NCBI GenBank assembly: GCA_902783255.1
Contig: CACZQB010000003.1
Location: 119,155-183,154, forward strand
DNA: 64,000 bases
Direction of reading: 5' to 3'
Source of the DNA: Oscillospiraceae bacterium
GTDB taxonomy: Bacteria > Bacillota > Clostridia > Oscillospirales > UBA644
Part shown: positions 31,747 to 41,267 of the stretch, piece after piece
Layout of the letters: every line of letters begins with the position of its first letter
How positions within the stretch are numbered: the stretch's first letter is position 1
Notes under the pieces: model-generated
Database searches by the model: none
What the model saw: only the letters and a program-made list of their open reading frames with translations
What the model was told of the DNA's origin: nothing
Translations under genes and position numbers: made by a program

Positions 31747-33226
31747 TTTTCTTTCTCACAGCGTCTGTCATTTCAAGTCCCGTAGAATAATCAAGCTGCC
31801 GCGGTTCATACTCCTCATCCTCTTCGCGCTGACGGGTCATAAGAGTATAATCCCACGAAGGAGCATGCGCGTCTTTACGCCACGGTCTGTTCTCCCAGTA
31901 ATAACCGCGGAAAGGATCTCTTGTGCGATTCATATTTTCAAGCAAGGCATCATGAAGGATATCTCTTACGGATGAATATTCTTCTTCCGATATAAGATTT
32001 CTGTTTTCTGCGGGATCGGTATCGAGATCGTACAGTTCGTCTTCGGAAAGAAGATTTACAACGAGCTTATATCTGCCGTCAAATACGGCGCGCATAGGCT
32101 GAAAACCGCCGAAACCGTCATGGTCTGTTTCATATCTGCCGAATTCGATAAATATTTTATCATTTACGCGCTTTCCGGGGTTTTCGATCGACGGGAGCAG
32201 ACTTTTTCCGTCAAACGCTTTGGGTATTTCAAAGCCCATGATATCCATAATCGTCGGCGCGATATCTATATGAGATACGGGATTCGGGTCTACTACACCT
32301 TTCGGTATACCGCCGCCTCTGATGATAAGCGGTATTCTTGTGATCTCATCGTATGCGGCAGGGCCTTTGGCGAAAAGAGAATGAGATGAAAGCATATCTC
32401 CGTGATCGGAAGTGTAAATGATCACGCAGTCGGGCGCGTATTTATCCGCCGCGGCAACAACTCTGCCTATTTCTTTATCTATGAATGTGTTGCAGCCGAA
32501 AAACCTCGGCGCGCAAAGACGGATATTCGATTTATCCTCTTTATTTCTTCCGTTTGCCCAGACTTTCTGATGTGAGGGCTTGTTTTCGAGAGTGTCGTAT
32601 ATATTTTCGCTTTTGGGAAATTCGAAATCGTTATACATGCTTCTGTATGGTTCGGGGCAAAGCGACGGATCGTGAGGTTCGTCGTATGAAACAACAAGGA
32701 AGAAATCTTCATTTGCGTAATTGTAAAGAAAATCTATCGCTTTATCGGAACATTGATGACCGTATGTAAACTCCGTCGAAATGCCCTCCGCGCCGTTTTG
32801 GCGTGATTTTTTTCTGTCTTCCTCCGACATTCCTTCAAGATAATTACGCATATCAAACCAATATCGACTGTCCCAGCCCACAGGGGCTTTGCCTAGTCCG
32901 AAATAATCGCTGCCGTCAAGATGCCATTTTCCGACAAACGCCGTGTGTATGCCTTTATTCTGGAGTCTTTCGCCGAGAGTGTGAACGTTGTCTGCCATAC
33001 CTTCAAGATTGGACCAGCATCCCGTAGAATGAGGATATCTTCCGGTAAAAATTCCGGCGCGGGCAGCCTGACAGACGGGTTGAGTGGTATATGCGCGGTC
33101 ACAGCGAATACCGTTTTCGGCAAGGCTGTCGATATTGGGAGTGAGAAGTCCGGTGTTTTTGTAACATCCCACCATATCCCAACGCTGAGAATCGGTCATT
33201 ATAAGAATAACCTTTCTGTTTTTCAT
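31739..33226 (-). CDS. Sulfatase-like hydrolase (alkaline phosphatase superfamily)
   Basis: 495 residues from the ATG at 33226; an upstream frame start at 33358 lies inside cimA and has no ribosome site. It hydrolyses sulfate esters, or phospho-esters in some relatives. Metal and catalytic motifs: ILIMTDSQRWD at the N-terminus, Cys52 in TQPVCQAARAGIFTGRYPHSTG (CxAxR in place of the usual CxPxR), GKWHLDG, and YTSDHGDMLSSH. Formylglycine formation on a CxAxR site would need the radical-SAM maturase (anSME), which can use such motifs; no maturase gene is in the window. No signal peptide, so cytoplasmic. The gene lies between cimA and rsmE and overlaps rsmE by 8 bp. Substrate unknown; glycosaminoglycan or mucin sulfates are the usual targets in gut clostridia. 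Confidence 0.85.
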   Translation of the reverse strand: MKNRKVILIMTDSQRWDMVGCYKNTGLLTPNIDSLAENGIRCDRAYTTQPVCQAARAGIFTGRYPHSTGCWSNLEGMADNVHTLGERLQNKGIHTAFVGKWHLDGSDYFGLGKAPVGWDSRYWFDMRNYLEGMSEEDRKKSRQNGAEGISTEFTYGHQCSDKAIDFLYNYANEDFFLVVSYDEPHDPSLCPEPYRSMYNDFEFPKSENIYDTLENKPSHQKVWANGRNKEDKSNIRLCAPRFFGCNTFIDKEIGRVVAAADKYAPDCVIIYTSDHGDMLSSHSLFAKGPAAYDEITRIPLIIRGGGIPKGVVDPNPVSHIDIAPTIMDIMGFEIPKAFDGKSLLPSIENPGKRVNDKIFIEFGRYETDHDGFGGFQPMRAVFDGRYKLVVNLLSEDELYDLDTDPAENRNLISEEEYSSVRDILHDALLENMNRTRDPFRGYYWENRPWRKDAHAPSWDYTLMTRQREEDEEYEPRQLDYSTGLEMTDAVRKKNA

Positions 33227-33246
33227 CGGAGCTTCATTCCTTTCTT

Positions 33247-34818
33247 TTATCGATTTTCCGAAGTTTTTTCGTCTTTCAGCAGTTTGTATTCTATTGAATC
33301 TATCAGCGCTTCCTGAGACGCTCTGATTATGTCTATCGAAACGCCTACAGTGCTCCATACGTCTCTGCCGTCTGTGGAATCGATCAGTACCTGAACGGTC
33401 GAGCCGGTAGCCGAGCGGTTGTCCATCACGCGGACCTTGTAATCTATAAGCTGAACCTTATCAAGCGAAGGGAAGAACGGACGCAGCGCCTTGCGGAGCG
33501 CCTCGTCTATTGCGTGCACCGGACCGTCGCTTGTTGTTGCGGCGATCTCCTTCTGATTGTCAACGCGAACCTCGGTGAAAACATAACTCTTGCATTCTTC
33601 GCCGAGCTTTGCCTCGCTTATCAGTTTATACATATCCACCTCAAAATGCGGCGTATACATGCCGAGCATTTTTCGTATAAGCAATTCAAAGGACGCCTGC
33701 GCAGCTTCATATCTGTATCCGTGAGCCTCTCTGTCTTTCATGGCGGCGAGCAGCATATCAACTTTGTCGGAATTCTTATCGATATCGGGAACAACGCGCC
33801 TTATTATCGGCATGATCGCGCTTTTTCCGCTGATTTCCGAAAGCAGTATCGTTCGCTTGTTGCCTATGAGCGAAGGGTCGATATGTTCGAATGTAGCAGG
33901 ATTTTTAAGGACCGCGTCCGCATGTGTTCCTGCCTTGTGCGAAAAAGCCGCGCGGCTTATATACGGCATACCCTGCGTGGAAATATTCGTTATCTGCGCT
34001 ATTGCCCTTGAAATACCCGTCAGGCTTCTAATTTTTCCCTCGGGCAAAACATCAAAACCTGATTTTATCTGAAGATTTGCTATAAGCGCCGCAAGATCGG
34101 CGTTTCCGCATCGCTCCCCTATCCCGTTAATAGTGCCCTGAATAAGTTCCGCGCCCTCGTTCACCGCAGAAAGAGCGTTTGCAACAGCAAGCGCGCAGTC
34201 GTTATGAGTATGTATGCCGAGTCTTACCGAAATATGATTCTTTACATCCCCGACCGCTTTTTCGATATCTTTCGGAAAAGTTCCTCCGTTTGTATCGCAA
34301 AGCACGATTTCATCCGCTCCGGCGTTCTGAGCGGCTTCAAGGACCGCGAGAGCATATTCACGCGAAGAAAGCCATCCGTCAAAAAAATGTTCGGCGTCAA
34401 AAAAAGCATATTTCCCTTTGCTTTTGAGATATTTTATACTCTCTGAGATCATACGCAGATTTTCTTCATTTGTTGTTTTCAGCACATCCGAAACATGAAG
34501 ATCCCACGCTTTGCCGAATATTGCACAGCAGTCCGAATAAGACGACAGAAAAGAAAGAACGGAATCGTTTTGCGGCTGTACACCGACTTTCACAGTGCTG
34601 CCGAAAGCAACTATTCTGGAATGATTCAGCTTCATATTTTTCAGTTCTTCAAAAAAGCCGTCGTCATACGGGTTATATACGGGATTATCAACTTCGATAA
34701 AATCAATGCCGAGAGAATCAAGCAGCCGTATAATATTCAGTTTATCATTTTTTGAGTAAAATACGGTGTCTGACTGTGCCCCGTCTCTCAGCGTGGTATC
34801 ATATGTAAAAATTCTCAT
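33247..34818 (-). CDS. cimA: (R)-citramalate synthase
   Basis: 523 residues. Condenses pyruvate and acetyl-CoA to citramalate, giving isoleucine without threonine. HMGL-like TIM barrel with YDTTLRDGAQSDTVFYSKNDK at 5-24 (catalytic Arg and metal Asp), CDTNGGTFP, the metal pair LGIHTHNDCALAVANA, and NGIGERCGNADL, then the linker FSHKAGTHADAV and a C-terminal LeuA-type regulatory domain (KVQLIDYKVRVMDNRSATGSTVQVLIDS) that normally binds isoleucine. The N-terminus lacks the longer LeuA-type lead and the sequence follows the CimA group, not LeuA or homocitrate synthase. First gene of the operon with the sulfatase and rsmE, driven by the promoter at 34874-34902. Confidence 0.9.
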   Translation of the reverse strand: MRIFTYDTTLRDGAQSDTVFYSKNDKLNIIRLLDSLGIDFIEVDNPVYNPYDDGFFEELKNMKLNHSRIVAFGSTVKVGVQPQNDSVLSFLSSYSDCCAIFGKAWDLHVSDVLKTTNEENLRMISESIKYLKSKGKYAFFDAEHFFDGWLSSREYALAVLEAAQNAGADEIVLCDTNGGTFPKDIEKAVGDVKNHISVRLGIHTHNDCALAVANALSAVNEGAELIQGTINGIGERCGNADLAALIANLQIKSGFDVLPEGKIRSLTGISRAIAQITNISTQGMPYISRAAFSHKAGTHADAVLKNPATFEHIDPSLIGNKRTILLSEISGKSAIMPIIRRVVPDIDKNSDKVDMLLAAMKDREAHGYRYEAAQASFELLIRKMLGMYTPHFEVDMYKLISEAKLGEECKSYVFTEVRVDNQKEIAATTSDGPVHAIDEALRKALRPFFPSLDKVQLIDYKVRVMDNRSATGSTVQVLIDSTDGRDVWSTVGVSIDIIRASQEALIDSIEYKLLKDEKTSENR

Positions 34819-34873
34819 AAATTCACCTTTTGAGAAAAAAGAATTGTCATTTCAAAAAATCATCCACGATAAC

Positions 34874-34902
34874 ATTATACAATATTCATACGGAAATGTC
34901 AA
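34874..34902 (-). promoter_or_regulatory. Promoter of the cimA-sulfatase-rsmE operon
   Basis: Minus strand TTGACA (34902-34897), 17 bp, TATAAT (34879-34874), about 56 bp before cimA. Confidence 0.85.
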
Positions 34903-34981
34903 TATTCGCACGTAATAAAGAGAATTAAGAAAAAATTCGCTCTCGGTCAGTTTTCAAATCGCAAAACATAATAAATTATTG

Positions 34982-35010
34982 TTGACTTTTACTTTTATAT
35001 GTGTTAAAAT
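34982..35010 (+). promoter_or_regulatory. Promoter of the M16C peptidase gene
   Basis: TTGACT, 17 bp, TAAAAT, 32 bp before the ATG at 35042. Confidence 0.65.
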
Positions 35011-35041
35011 GAAGAAAAAATATTATAAAGGAAAGAATAAT

Positions 35042-37978
35042 ATGAAAAATATCGATTATTCCGCCATCCCGGCATACGAAAAAAAGCAGGAGCAGTTTCT
35101 TGACGATATAAACTCACTTGGAATAGTTTTTTCTCATAAAAAAACAGGCGCAAGAGTATGCGTTATATCAAATGACGACCCAAACAAAACGTTTTGCGCC
35201 ACATTCAGAACACCTCCCGAAAACAGCACGGGCGTTCCGCATATAATCGAGCATACCGTTCTTTGCGGTTCTGACGAATTCCCTGCAAGAGACCCGTTCA
35301 TGCAGCTCGCAAAAGGCTCTCTGCACACGTTCCTCAACGCAATGACGTATCCGGATAAAACTCTCTACCCTGTTGCAAGCTACAACGACAAAGATTTTCA
35401 GAATCTTATGCACGTATACCTTGACGCGGTATTTTTCCCGAATTTACATAAACGCAAAGAGATTTTCATGCAGGAAGGCTGGCATTACCATCTTGAAAAC
35501 GCAGAAGATCCCATCGAAATAAACGGCGTTGTTTACAGTGAGATGAAAGGCGCGATGTCGTCTCCCGACAGCACGGTTTTCGACGAGCTTACAGCCGCTC
35601 TCTATCCCGACGGCACATACGGCGTAAATTCCGGCGGAGATCCGGATGTCATACCGTCGCTGACATACGAATATTATACGGACTTTCACAGAAGATATTA
35701 TCATCCTTCAAACAGTTATATTTTCCTTTACGGAGATATGGATGTTGTCGAAAAGCTCAACTGGATAGACGAGCATTACCTTTCACGTTTTGAACGGCTT
35801 GATATAGATTCTTCGATCAGGATTTCAGAACCGTTCGAAAAAATGAGAGAGACCGTAAAAAAATACTCTATCGCCGAAAACGACGATGAAGATGGCAAAA
35901 CATATCTCGCTTTCGCATCCTCCTGCGACGCTTCTCTTGACAGAGAGGAACGCGAGGCATGGGAACTGATAAGCGAAGTTCTGCTTGATATGCCCGGCGC
36001 ACCGCTCAAACAGGCGCTTCTTGACGCGGGACTCGGTCAGGATATTTACGGAGGATTTGAAAACAGTCTCCTCACTCCAGCTTTCCTCGTTATCGCCAAA
36101 AATGCGAAAAAAGAAGACAAACACCGCTTCAAAGACATTATTTTCGAAACGCTCGAAAAGATCGTGAAAGAAGGACTTAATGAAAAAGCGCTTCTCGGCG
36201 CGGTAAACAGTGCGGAATACCGTTGGAGAGAATCGGATTACGGCGGAACGTCAAAAGGCATCTACTATGTTATAGATATGCTTCAGACCTGGCTTTACGA
36301 CGACGACAAGGTATTTGATTCACTCAATAAAAACAGCCGCTATAAACATCTTCGCGAACTTATAGGCACAAGCTACTATACAGATCTTATCAGAAAACGT
36401 ATACTTGCAAACAATCACGCCGTTCTTCTTTCTCTCGAACCTGAAAAAGGTCTTACGGAAAAGAAGAATGCGGAGCTTGCGAAAAAACTTGCCGACTATA
36501 AGGCAACGCTTTCAAAAGACGAGATCAACGCGATAGTTGAATCTACCAAAAAACTTATCGCATATCAGACAGCGGAAACAACCGAAGAAGAACTTGCGTG
36601 CATTCCTTCGATAGAAAGAACAGACATTAAGCGCGAAGCGGAACCATTCTCTAATATTGAATTCAATCTTGCAGGATTCCCTGCCGTCAGCCATAAATAT
36701 GAAACGAACGGTATAACATACCTTAAGCTTCTCTTTGACGTCGGTCCTGTCCCCACCGAAAAGCTGCCTTATATAAGCTTTCTTGCAAGTGTTCTCGGTC
36801 AGATAGATACCGCAAAGCACACTGCAACAGATCTTTCAAGCGAAATAAAGATCCATACCGGCGACGTTTCGTTCGGAATCGCAAACTACAAGCTTTACGG
36901 TCAAAGGGATGCTTCAAGACTTGTATTTTGCGTCAATATCAAAGCTTTTGCTGACAAGATACCGTATGCTCTCGAGCTTGCTTCCGAAATAATCACTTCG
37001 TCGAATTTTGACGATGCAAAACGTCTCAGAGAAATACTCGGCGAAGATATTTCCTCAAAGCAGAGACAGTTTATCGGCAGAGGCAACTCAGTGGGAATAG
37101 CAAGAATAAAGTCTTACTATACCCGCAGGGGCGTTATTGACGAGTATCTCGGCGGAATAGACAATTACAAATTCAAAAAGAATATTTTCGATAACTATGA
37201 AGAATGCAAATCTGAGCTTTGCAGAAATCTGCGTGCCGCCGCGGGCTACATTTTCAATCCCGCGCATATGACTGTAAGCATCGCCGCCGATGAAGCGGGC
37301 GTAAAAGCTGCAGAAAAAGCGCTTCCCGTTTTTGCAAAAGAAGCCGACGCGCTCTGTCACAAAGATCTCGGCGAACCCTCTGCGATAGTTCCCGAAAAGA
37401 AGAACGAAGCTTTCATGACGCCTGCGCTTATTCAGTTCCTCGTTCGCGGAGGCAATCTCTTTGATGCAGGATATGAATTTGACGGTGCGCTCTGCGTTGT
37501 AAGAACAGCGGCAAACTGCGATTATCTCTACAATATGATACGCCTCAAAGGCGGCGCATACGGCTGCGGCTGCGACTTTGCGGCGGATACCGGCGACGTT
37601 TTCTTCTATTCATACAGAGACCCCAAGCTTGCCGAAACTGACGACGTATATATCAAAACGCCTGACTTTGTAGAAAATCTCAACCCCGACGACGCGGAGC
37701 TGACGAAGTATATCATCGGCACTTTCAGCGGCATAGATACTCCGAAATCGATCAGCGGCAAGATAGGCTATTCGCTTTCAGCGTATTTCACAGGCAGAAA
37801 GTATGAAGATGTTCAGAAAATACGCGAACAGATCCTTGATGTAACCATTGAAAAGATGCACAGCATGTCTGGACTTATAAAGGACGTTCTTTCGCAGGAC
37901 TATAAATGCTGTGTAGGCAACGCGCAAAAAATCAAAGAAAACTCTGATATGTTTTTCAGCGCAGAAAACATCGGATAA
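35042..37978 (+). CDS. M16C insulinase-type metalloprotease (presequence-protease-like)
   Basis: 978 residues from the ATG at 35042 (AAAGGAAAG 9 bp upstream); the frame extends 21 codons 5' through the promoter and is rejected there. M16C proteases are clamshell chambers of two pseudo-symmetric halves that degrade short unfolded peptides. The inverted zinc motif HxxEH is HIIEH in the first 70 residues, followed by VLCGSDEFPARDPF and the distal zinc Glu in the EINGVVYSEMKGAMSS segment. The central linker and the inactive second half (GGNLFDAGYEFDGAL; LKGGAYGCGCDF with the Arg/Tyr that bind substrate) complete the family length of about 970. No signal peptide, so cytoplasmic peptide scavenging. 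It precedes addB by 44 bp. Confidence 0.92.
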   Translation: MKNIDYSAIPAYEKKQEQFLDDINSLGIVFSHKKTGARVCVISNDDPNKTFCATFRTPPENSTGVPHIIEHTVLCGSDEFPARDPFMQLAKGSLHTFLNAMTYPDKTLYPVASYNDKDFQNLMHVYLDAVFFPNLHKRKEIFMQEGWHYHLENAEDPIEINGVVYSEMKGAMSSPDSTVFDELTAALYPDGTYGVNSGGDPDVIPSLTYEYYTDFHRRYYHPSNSYIFLYGDMDVVEKLNWIDEHYLSRFERLDIDSSIRISEPFEKMRETVKKYSIAENDDEDGKTYLAFASSCDASLDREEREAWELISEVLLDMPGAPLKQALLDAGLGQDIYGGFENSLLTPAFLVIAKNAKKEDKHRFKDIIFETLEKIVKEGLNEKALLGAVNSAEYRWRESDYGGTSKGIYYVIDMLQTWLYDDDKVFDSLNKNSRYKHLRELIGTSYYTDLIRKRILANNHAVLLSLEPEKGLTEKKNAELAKKLADYKATLSKDEINAIVESTKKLIAYQTAETTEEELACIPSIERTDIKREAEPFSNIEFNLAGFPAVSHKYETNGITYLKLLFDVGPVPTEKLPYISFLASVLGQIDTAKHTATDLSSEIKIHTGDVSFGIANYKLYGQRDASRLVFCVNIKAFADKIPYALELASEIITSSNFDDAKRLREILGEDISSKQRQFIGRGNSVGIARIKSYYTRRGVIDEYLGGIDNYKFKKNIFDNYEECKSELCRNLRAAAGYIFNPAHMTVSIAADEAGVKAAEKALPVFAKEADALCHKDLGEPSAIVPEKKNEAFMTPALIQFLVRGGNLFDAGYEFDGALCVVRTAANCDYLYNMIRLKGGAYGCGCDFAADTGDVFFYSYRDPKLAETDDVYIKTPDFVENLNPDDAELTKYIIGTFSGIDTPKSISGKIGYSLSAYFTGRKYEDVQKIREQILDVTIEKMHSMSGLIKDVLSQDYKCCVGNAQKIKENSDMFFSAENIG

Positions 37979-38022
37979 AAACAAAACGCGGTTTTATATA
38001 ATTTACAGATCAGATCAAAAAT

Positions 38023-41000
38023 ATGAACGAGCTTATTATCGGTCTTTCGGAAACAAAACGAAAAGAGTTTGTTGAAAAAAAGATCGAAGGGCTTCTAAAA
38101 AAGCCCGACAACGGAAAAAAAATCACGGTCATAGTACCCGAACAGTATACATTTGAAACGGAGCGCCGTTTTCTTGAGCTGTTCGGGGAAAAGGCTTTGC
38201 GCAGGATTTCGGTCGTCTCCTTCAAAAGGCTGGCAAATCTGATATTTGCGGATATGGGTGCGCTGCGCCACGAATTTATAGGTGACGGCGGAAAAAACGC
38301 CGTTATTCTGAAAGCAGTGGCTGAAGTTGCCCCACTGCTGAAATATTATCCCGAAAGCGTGCGTTCGTATCCGTTTATCTCTCTTGTTTCGGGAGCGATA
38401 ACGGAAATGGAGATAAGCGGTCTTTCGCCGGAAGAGCTGATGCGCGCGGCAGAAACAGAAAATAACGATAAGCTTCACGATATTTCGCTTTTTGTTTCAG
38501 CATACCGCGCTTTGCTTGAAGAAGGCAGTTTTGAGGCGGATAATCGTTTGGGAGTTCTTGCAAAAGAATTGCAGAATACATCTCTTTTCAGAGATGCCGA
38601 TATCATCTGCGATAAGTTTTCCGTGTTTCTTTTTTCCGAAACAGAGGTTTTGCTTGCTCTTGCGAAAACCGGAGCAAACGTATGCGTTTCTTTTCCCGCA
38701 CCCTCGTTGAATGAGCCTAAGTATTCTCTTTTTTCGGTCATTTCAAAAAATGCCGCCGCGTTCAGGGCAAAAGCGCAAAAATCCGGTCTTGAATTTGAAA
38801 TGACCGTTCTTGAAGGCAATGATGAGAAGCCTGCCGATCTGCTTGCGGTAAAAGAACATCTTTACGGCGAAAAAACCGCAGAATGTCCCCCGATGAATAT
38901 ATCGATCTACAAAGCGTCGGATATTATAGACGAAGCGGATTTCGCCGCGGCAAAAATAGTTTCACTCGTGCGTGATAAAGGGTATAAATACAGCGATTTC
39001 ACGATTATTATGCGTGACAGCGACGTATACGCTCCGGTGCTTGAACCCGCCTTTGAAAAATACGGCATTCCGCTTTTCTGCCACAGGCGTGTTCCTCTGA
39101 GAATAAAACCTCTTTGTTCGCTTGTTGACGCGCTTTTTTCTGTCATCTGCGACGGATACAGGCGCGAATATGTGCTTGCGTTTCTGAAAACGGGGCTTAC
39201 CGAACCTGACGACGACGATGTTGCCGCTTTTGAGAGATATACGGAAAAATGGCGCATATCATACGGCGCATTCCTTTCGGATTTCACTCTGCCCGCAGAC
39301 GACGGCAAAGCGGAAAGTCTTGAAAGAATAAATAAAACAAGACAATATGTTGTTTCTAAAACAGAATCGTTCAGAGATGCCGCAAACGGAGGAACCATAA
39401 AAACGATCGCAGAAGCGCTTTACGGCTTTTTTGTTTCGATTTCACTTAAATCCGCACTTGACAAAGCCGGCGAAGAATATGCCGCATTCGGCGAAGACGC
39501 ACTTTTTTCGGAGCAGAAGCAGATTTACGATCTTATAATAAACGCCCTTGACGAGCTTGTGTCGGTTGCAAAAAACGATATCGTTTCTTTTGACGAATTT
39601 CGCGAACTTCTTTTTGCCGTGATCGAAGAAAACGATATAGGCATCATTCCCACAGCAGTAAACGAGGTCACGGCAGGCGGAATAGATTCCGTTCCGCTCA
39701 ACATGCCGAAAGTCGCATTTGTGTTCGGACTTTCCGACGGTAAATTCCCGAAAACAGACAGCGGTTTCTCGCTTTTTGACGACAACGACAGAGCTCTTCT
39801 CGAAAAATATGATATAATTCTCGGCAAAACGGAAGAAGAAAAGCTTATTCACGAGCAGTACCTTGCATACAAAGCGCTGACAGCCTCTACGGAAAAACTT
39901 TATCTTTCGTATGCGTCGTCCTCTTCCGCTCAGACGCGTCCGTCATCTGCAATAGCGGAAATTATGCGAATCTTTCCGTCGGTCCGGGTCATTCAGCCGC
40001 TTTCTCAAAACGCTCCCGAAGTAATTGCGGAAAGGATCCAGAATCTTCCTTCCGCTTTTGACGTTTATACAAGGTTCGGTTCCCAAAAATTGAAAAATTA
40101 CATTGAAACCACCGAATACGGACGGTTTTTGCATCACACTGAAAGCACCGATCTCGAAAAAGAGACTGCGGAAAAGCTTTTCGGAAAAAACATGAGGCTT
40201 TCGGCTTCACGCGTTGCAAAATATTATGAATGCGGTTTTTCATATTTCTGCGAATACGGACTTAAACTGAAAAAGAAAAGAGACAACATTCTGGGTGCGC
40301 TTGAGACCGGCAATTACATGCACTTCATCCTTGAGCATGCACTCGCAGAAGGGCTGGGCACAAACGAAGAGATACGGGATATTGCCGAAAAATACTCCTC
40401 GGAATATCTTATTTCGCTTTTCGGCAGCGCCGCGCCTCCGGCAGGATTTATGACTTACTACAGAAGACTCGTTCAAAAAGCCGCGCGTTTGCTTGTGATG
40501 TTCCGCGATGAGCTTGAACAGTCTGAATTCGTTCCCGTTGATTTCGAAGTCAAAATAGGGTTTGACGGCAAAGTTAAACCGGTGGAAATTCCCGTAGAGA
40601 GCGGTTCGGTATGTCTTGTAGGCGTGGCAGACAGAGTTGACATATTTGAAAAAGACGGCAGAAAGTTCATCCGCGTGGTAGACTATAAGAGCGGAGCAAA
40701 AACTTTTGATCTGCAATATGTATATTACGGACTTGACGTGCAAATGCTGATGTATCTTTACGCTCTCGGCGAAAACGGTAAAGATATATACGGACATACG
40801 GAACCTGCGGGATGTATGTATGTCAATGCAAATCCGAAAATAGTTGCGCTCAAAAAGGACGGCGGATACGCCGATGCAGAAGCGGAGCTTCGAAAAAAGC
40901 ACCCCCGGTCCGGAATATTTCTCAACGATACTTCAGTGTTGAACGCAATGGAAAACGGGCTCGGAGGAAAATACATTCCTGTAAAAACAGGGCAGGCAAA

Positions 41001-41244
41001 AGCTCCTCTCGCAACTGAAGAACAGTTCGGCAAACTGTTTTTGCATATTAAAAATCTGTTGAAAAACATGGCGTCGTCACTGCTTAACGGTAATACATCG
41101 AAAAATCCGATCAAAACAAAGAAAAAAGACGGATGCGAGTATTGCGTTTACAACTCTTTCTGTTTTTACGGCGGACAGGGCAGAGGCATGGAAAAGATAG
41201 GGACAGACAACATTTTTGAAAAAATAGACAGTGAAAAGCCGTAA
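38023..41244 (+). CDS. addB: ATP-dependent helicase/nuclease subunit B
   Basis: 1073 residues. With AddA it resects double-strand breaks up to a Chi site for RecA loading. The N-terminal half is a helicase-like Chi-recognition region with VPEQYTFETERRFLE and a degenerate P-loop (LIIGLSETKRK in place of GxxGxGK[TS]), suggesting weak or no ATP binding. The C-terminal RecB-like nuclease shows FIRVVDYKSGAKTFD (catalytic Asp and Lys). The iron-sulfur staple is complete: Cys in YYECGFSYFCEYG and three in CEYCVYNSFC close to the end. Length is typical of AddB (about 1100-1170). addA follows after 23 bp. Confidence 0.95.
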   Translation: MNELIIGLSETKRKEFVEKKIEGLLKKPDNGKKITVIVPEQYTFETERRFLELFGEKALRRISVVSFKRLANLIFADMGALRHEFIGDGGKNAVILKAVAEVAPLLKYYPESVRSYPFISLVSGAITEMEISGLSPEELMRAAETENNDKLHDISLFVSAYRALLEEGSFEADNRLGVLAKELQNTSLFRDADIICDKFSVFLFSETEVLLALAKTGANVCVSFPAPSLNEPKYSLFSVISKNAAAFRAKAQKSGLEFEMTVLEGNDEKPADLLAVKEHLYGEKTAECPPMNISIYKASDIIDEADFAAAKIVSLVRDKGYKYSDFTIIMRDSDVYAPVLEPAFEKYGIPLFCHRRVPLRIKPLCSLVDALFSVICDGYRREYVLAFLKTGLTEPDDDDVAAFERYTEKWRISYGAFLSDFTLPADDGKAESLERINKTRQYVVSKTESFRDAANGGTIKTIAEALYGFFVSISLKSALDKAGEEYAAFGEDALFSEQKQIYDLIINALDELVSVAKNDIVSFDEFRELLFAVIEENDIGIIPTAVNEVTAGGIDSVPLNMPKVAFVFGLSDGKFPKTDSGFSLFDDNDRALLEKYDIILGKTEEEKLIHEQYLAYKALTASTEKLYLSYASSSSAQTRPSSAIAEIMRIFPSVRVIQPLSQNAPEVIAERIQNLPSAFDVYTRFGSQKLKNYIETTEYGRFLHHTESTDLEKETAEKLFGKNMRLSASRVAKYYECGFSYFCEYGLKLKKKRDNILGALETGNYMHFILEHALAEGLGTNEEIRDIAEKYSSEYLISLFGSAAPPAGFMTYYRRLVQKAARLLVMFRDELEQSEFVPVDFEVKIGFDGKVKPVEIPVESGSVCLVGVADRVDIFEKDGRKFIRVVDYKSGAKTFDLQYVYYGLDVQMLMYLYALGENGKDIYGHTEPAGCMYVNANPKIVALKKDGGYADAEAELRKKHPRSGIFLNDTSVLNAMENGLGGKYIPVKTGQAKAPLATEEQFGKLFLHIKNLLKNMASSLLNGNTSKNPIKTKKKDGCEYCVYNSFCFYGGQGRGMEKIGTDNIFEKIDSEKP

Positions 41245-41267
41245 ATCAGCATAACGGAAAGATCAGA

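Noticed and set aside
33227..33358. Longer N-terminus for the sulfatase
   Set aside because: It would overlap cimA by more than 100 bp, add no domain and has no ribosome site; MKNRKVILIMTDSQ is the normal sulfatase start.
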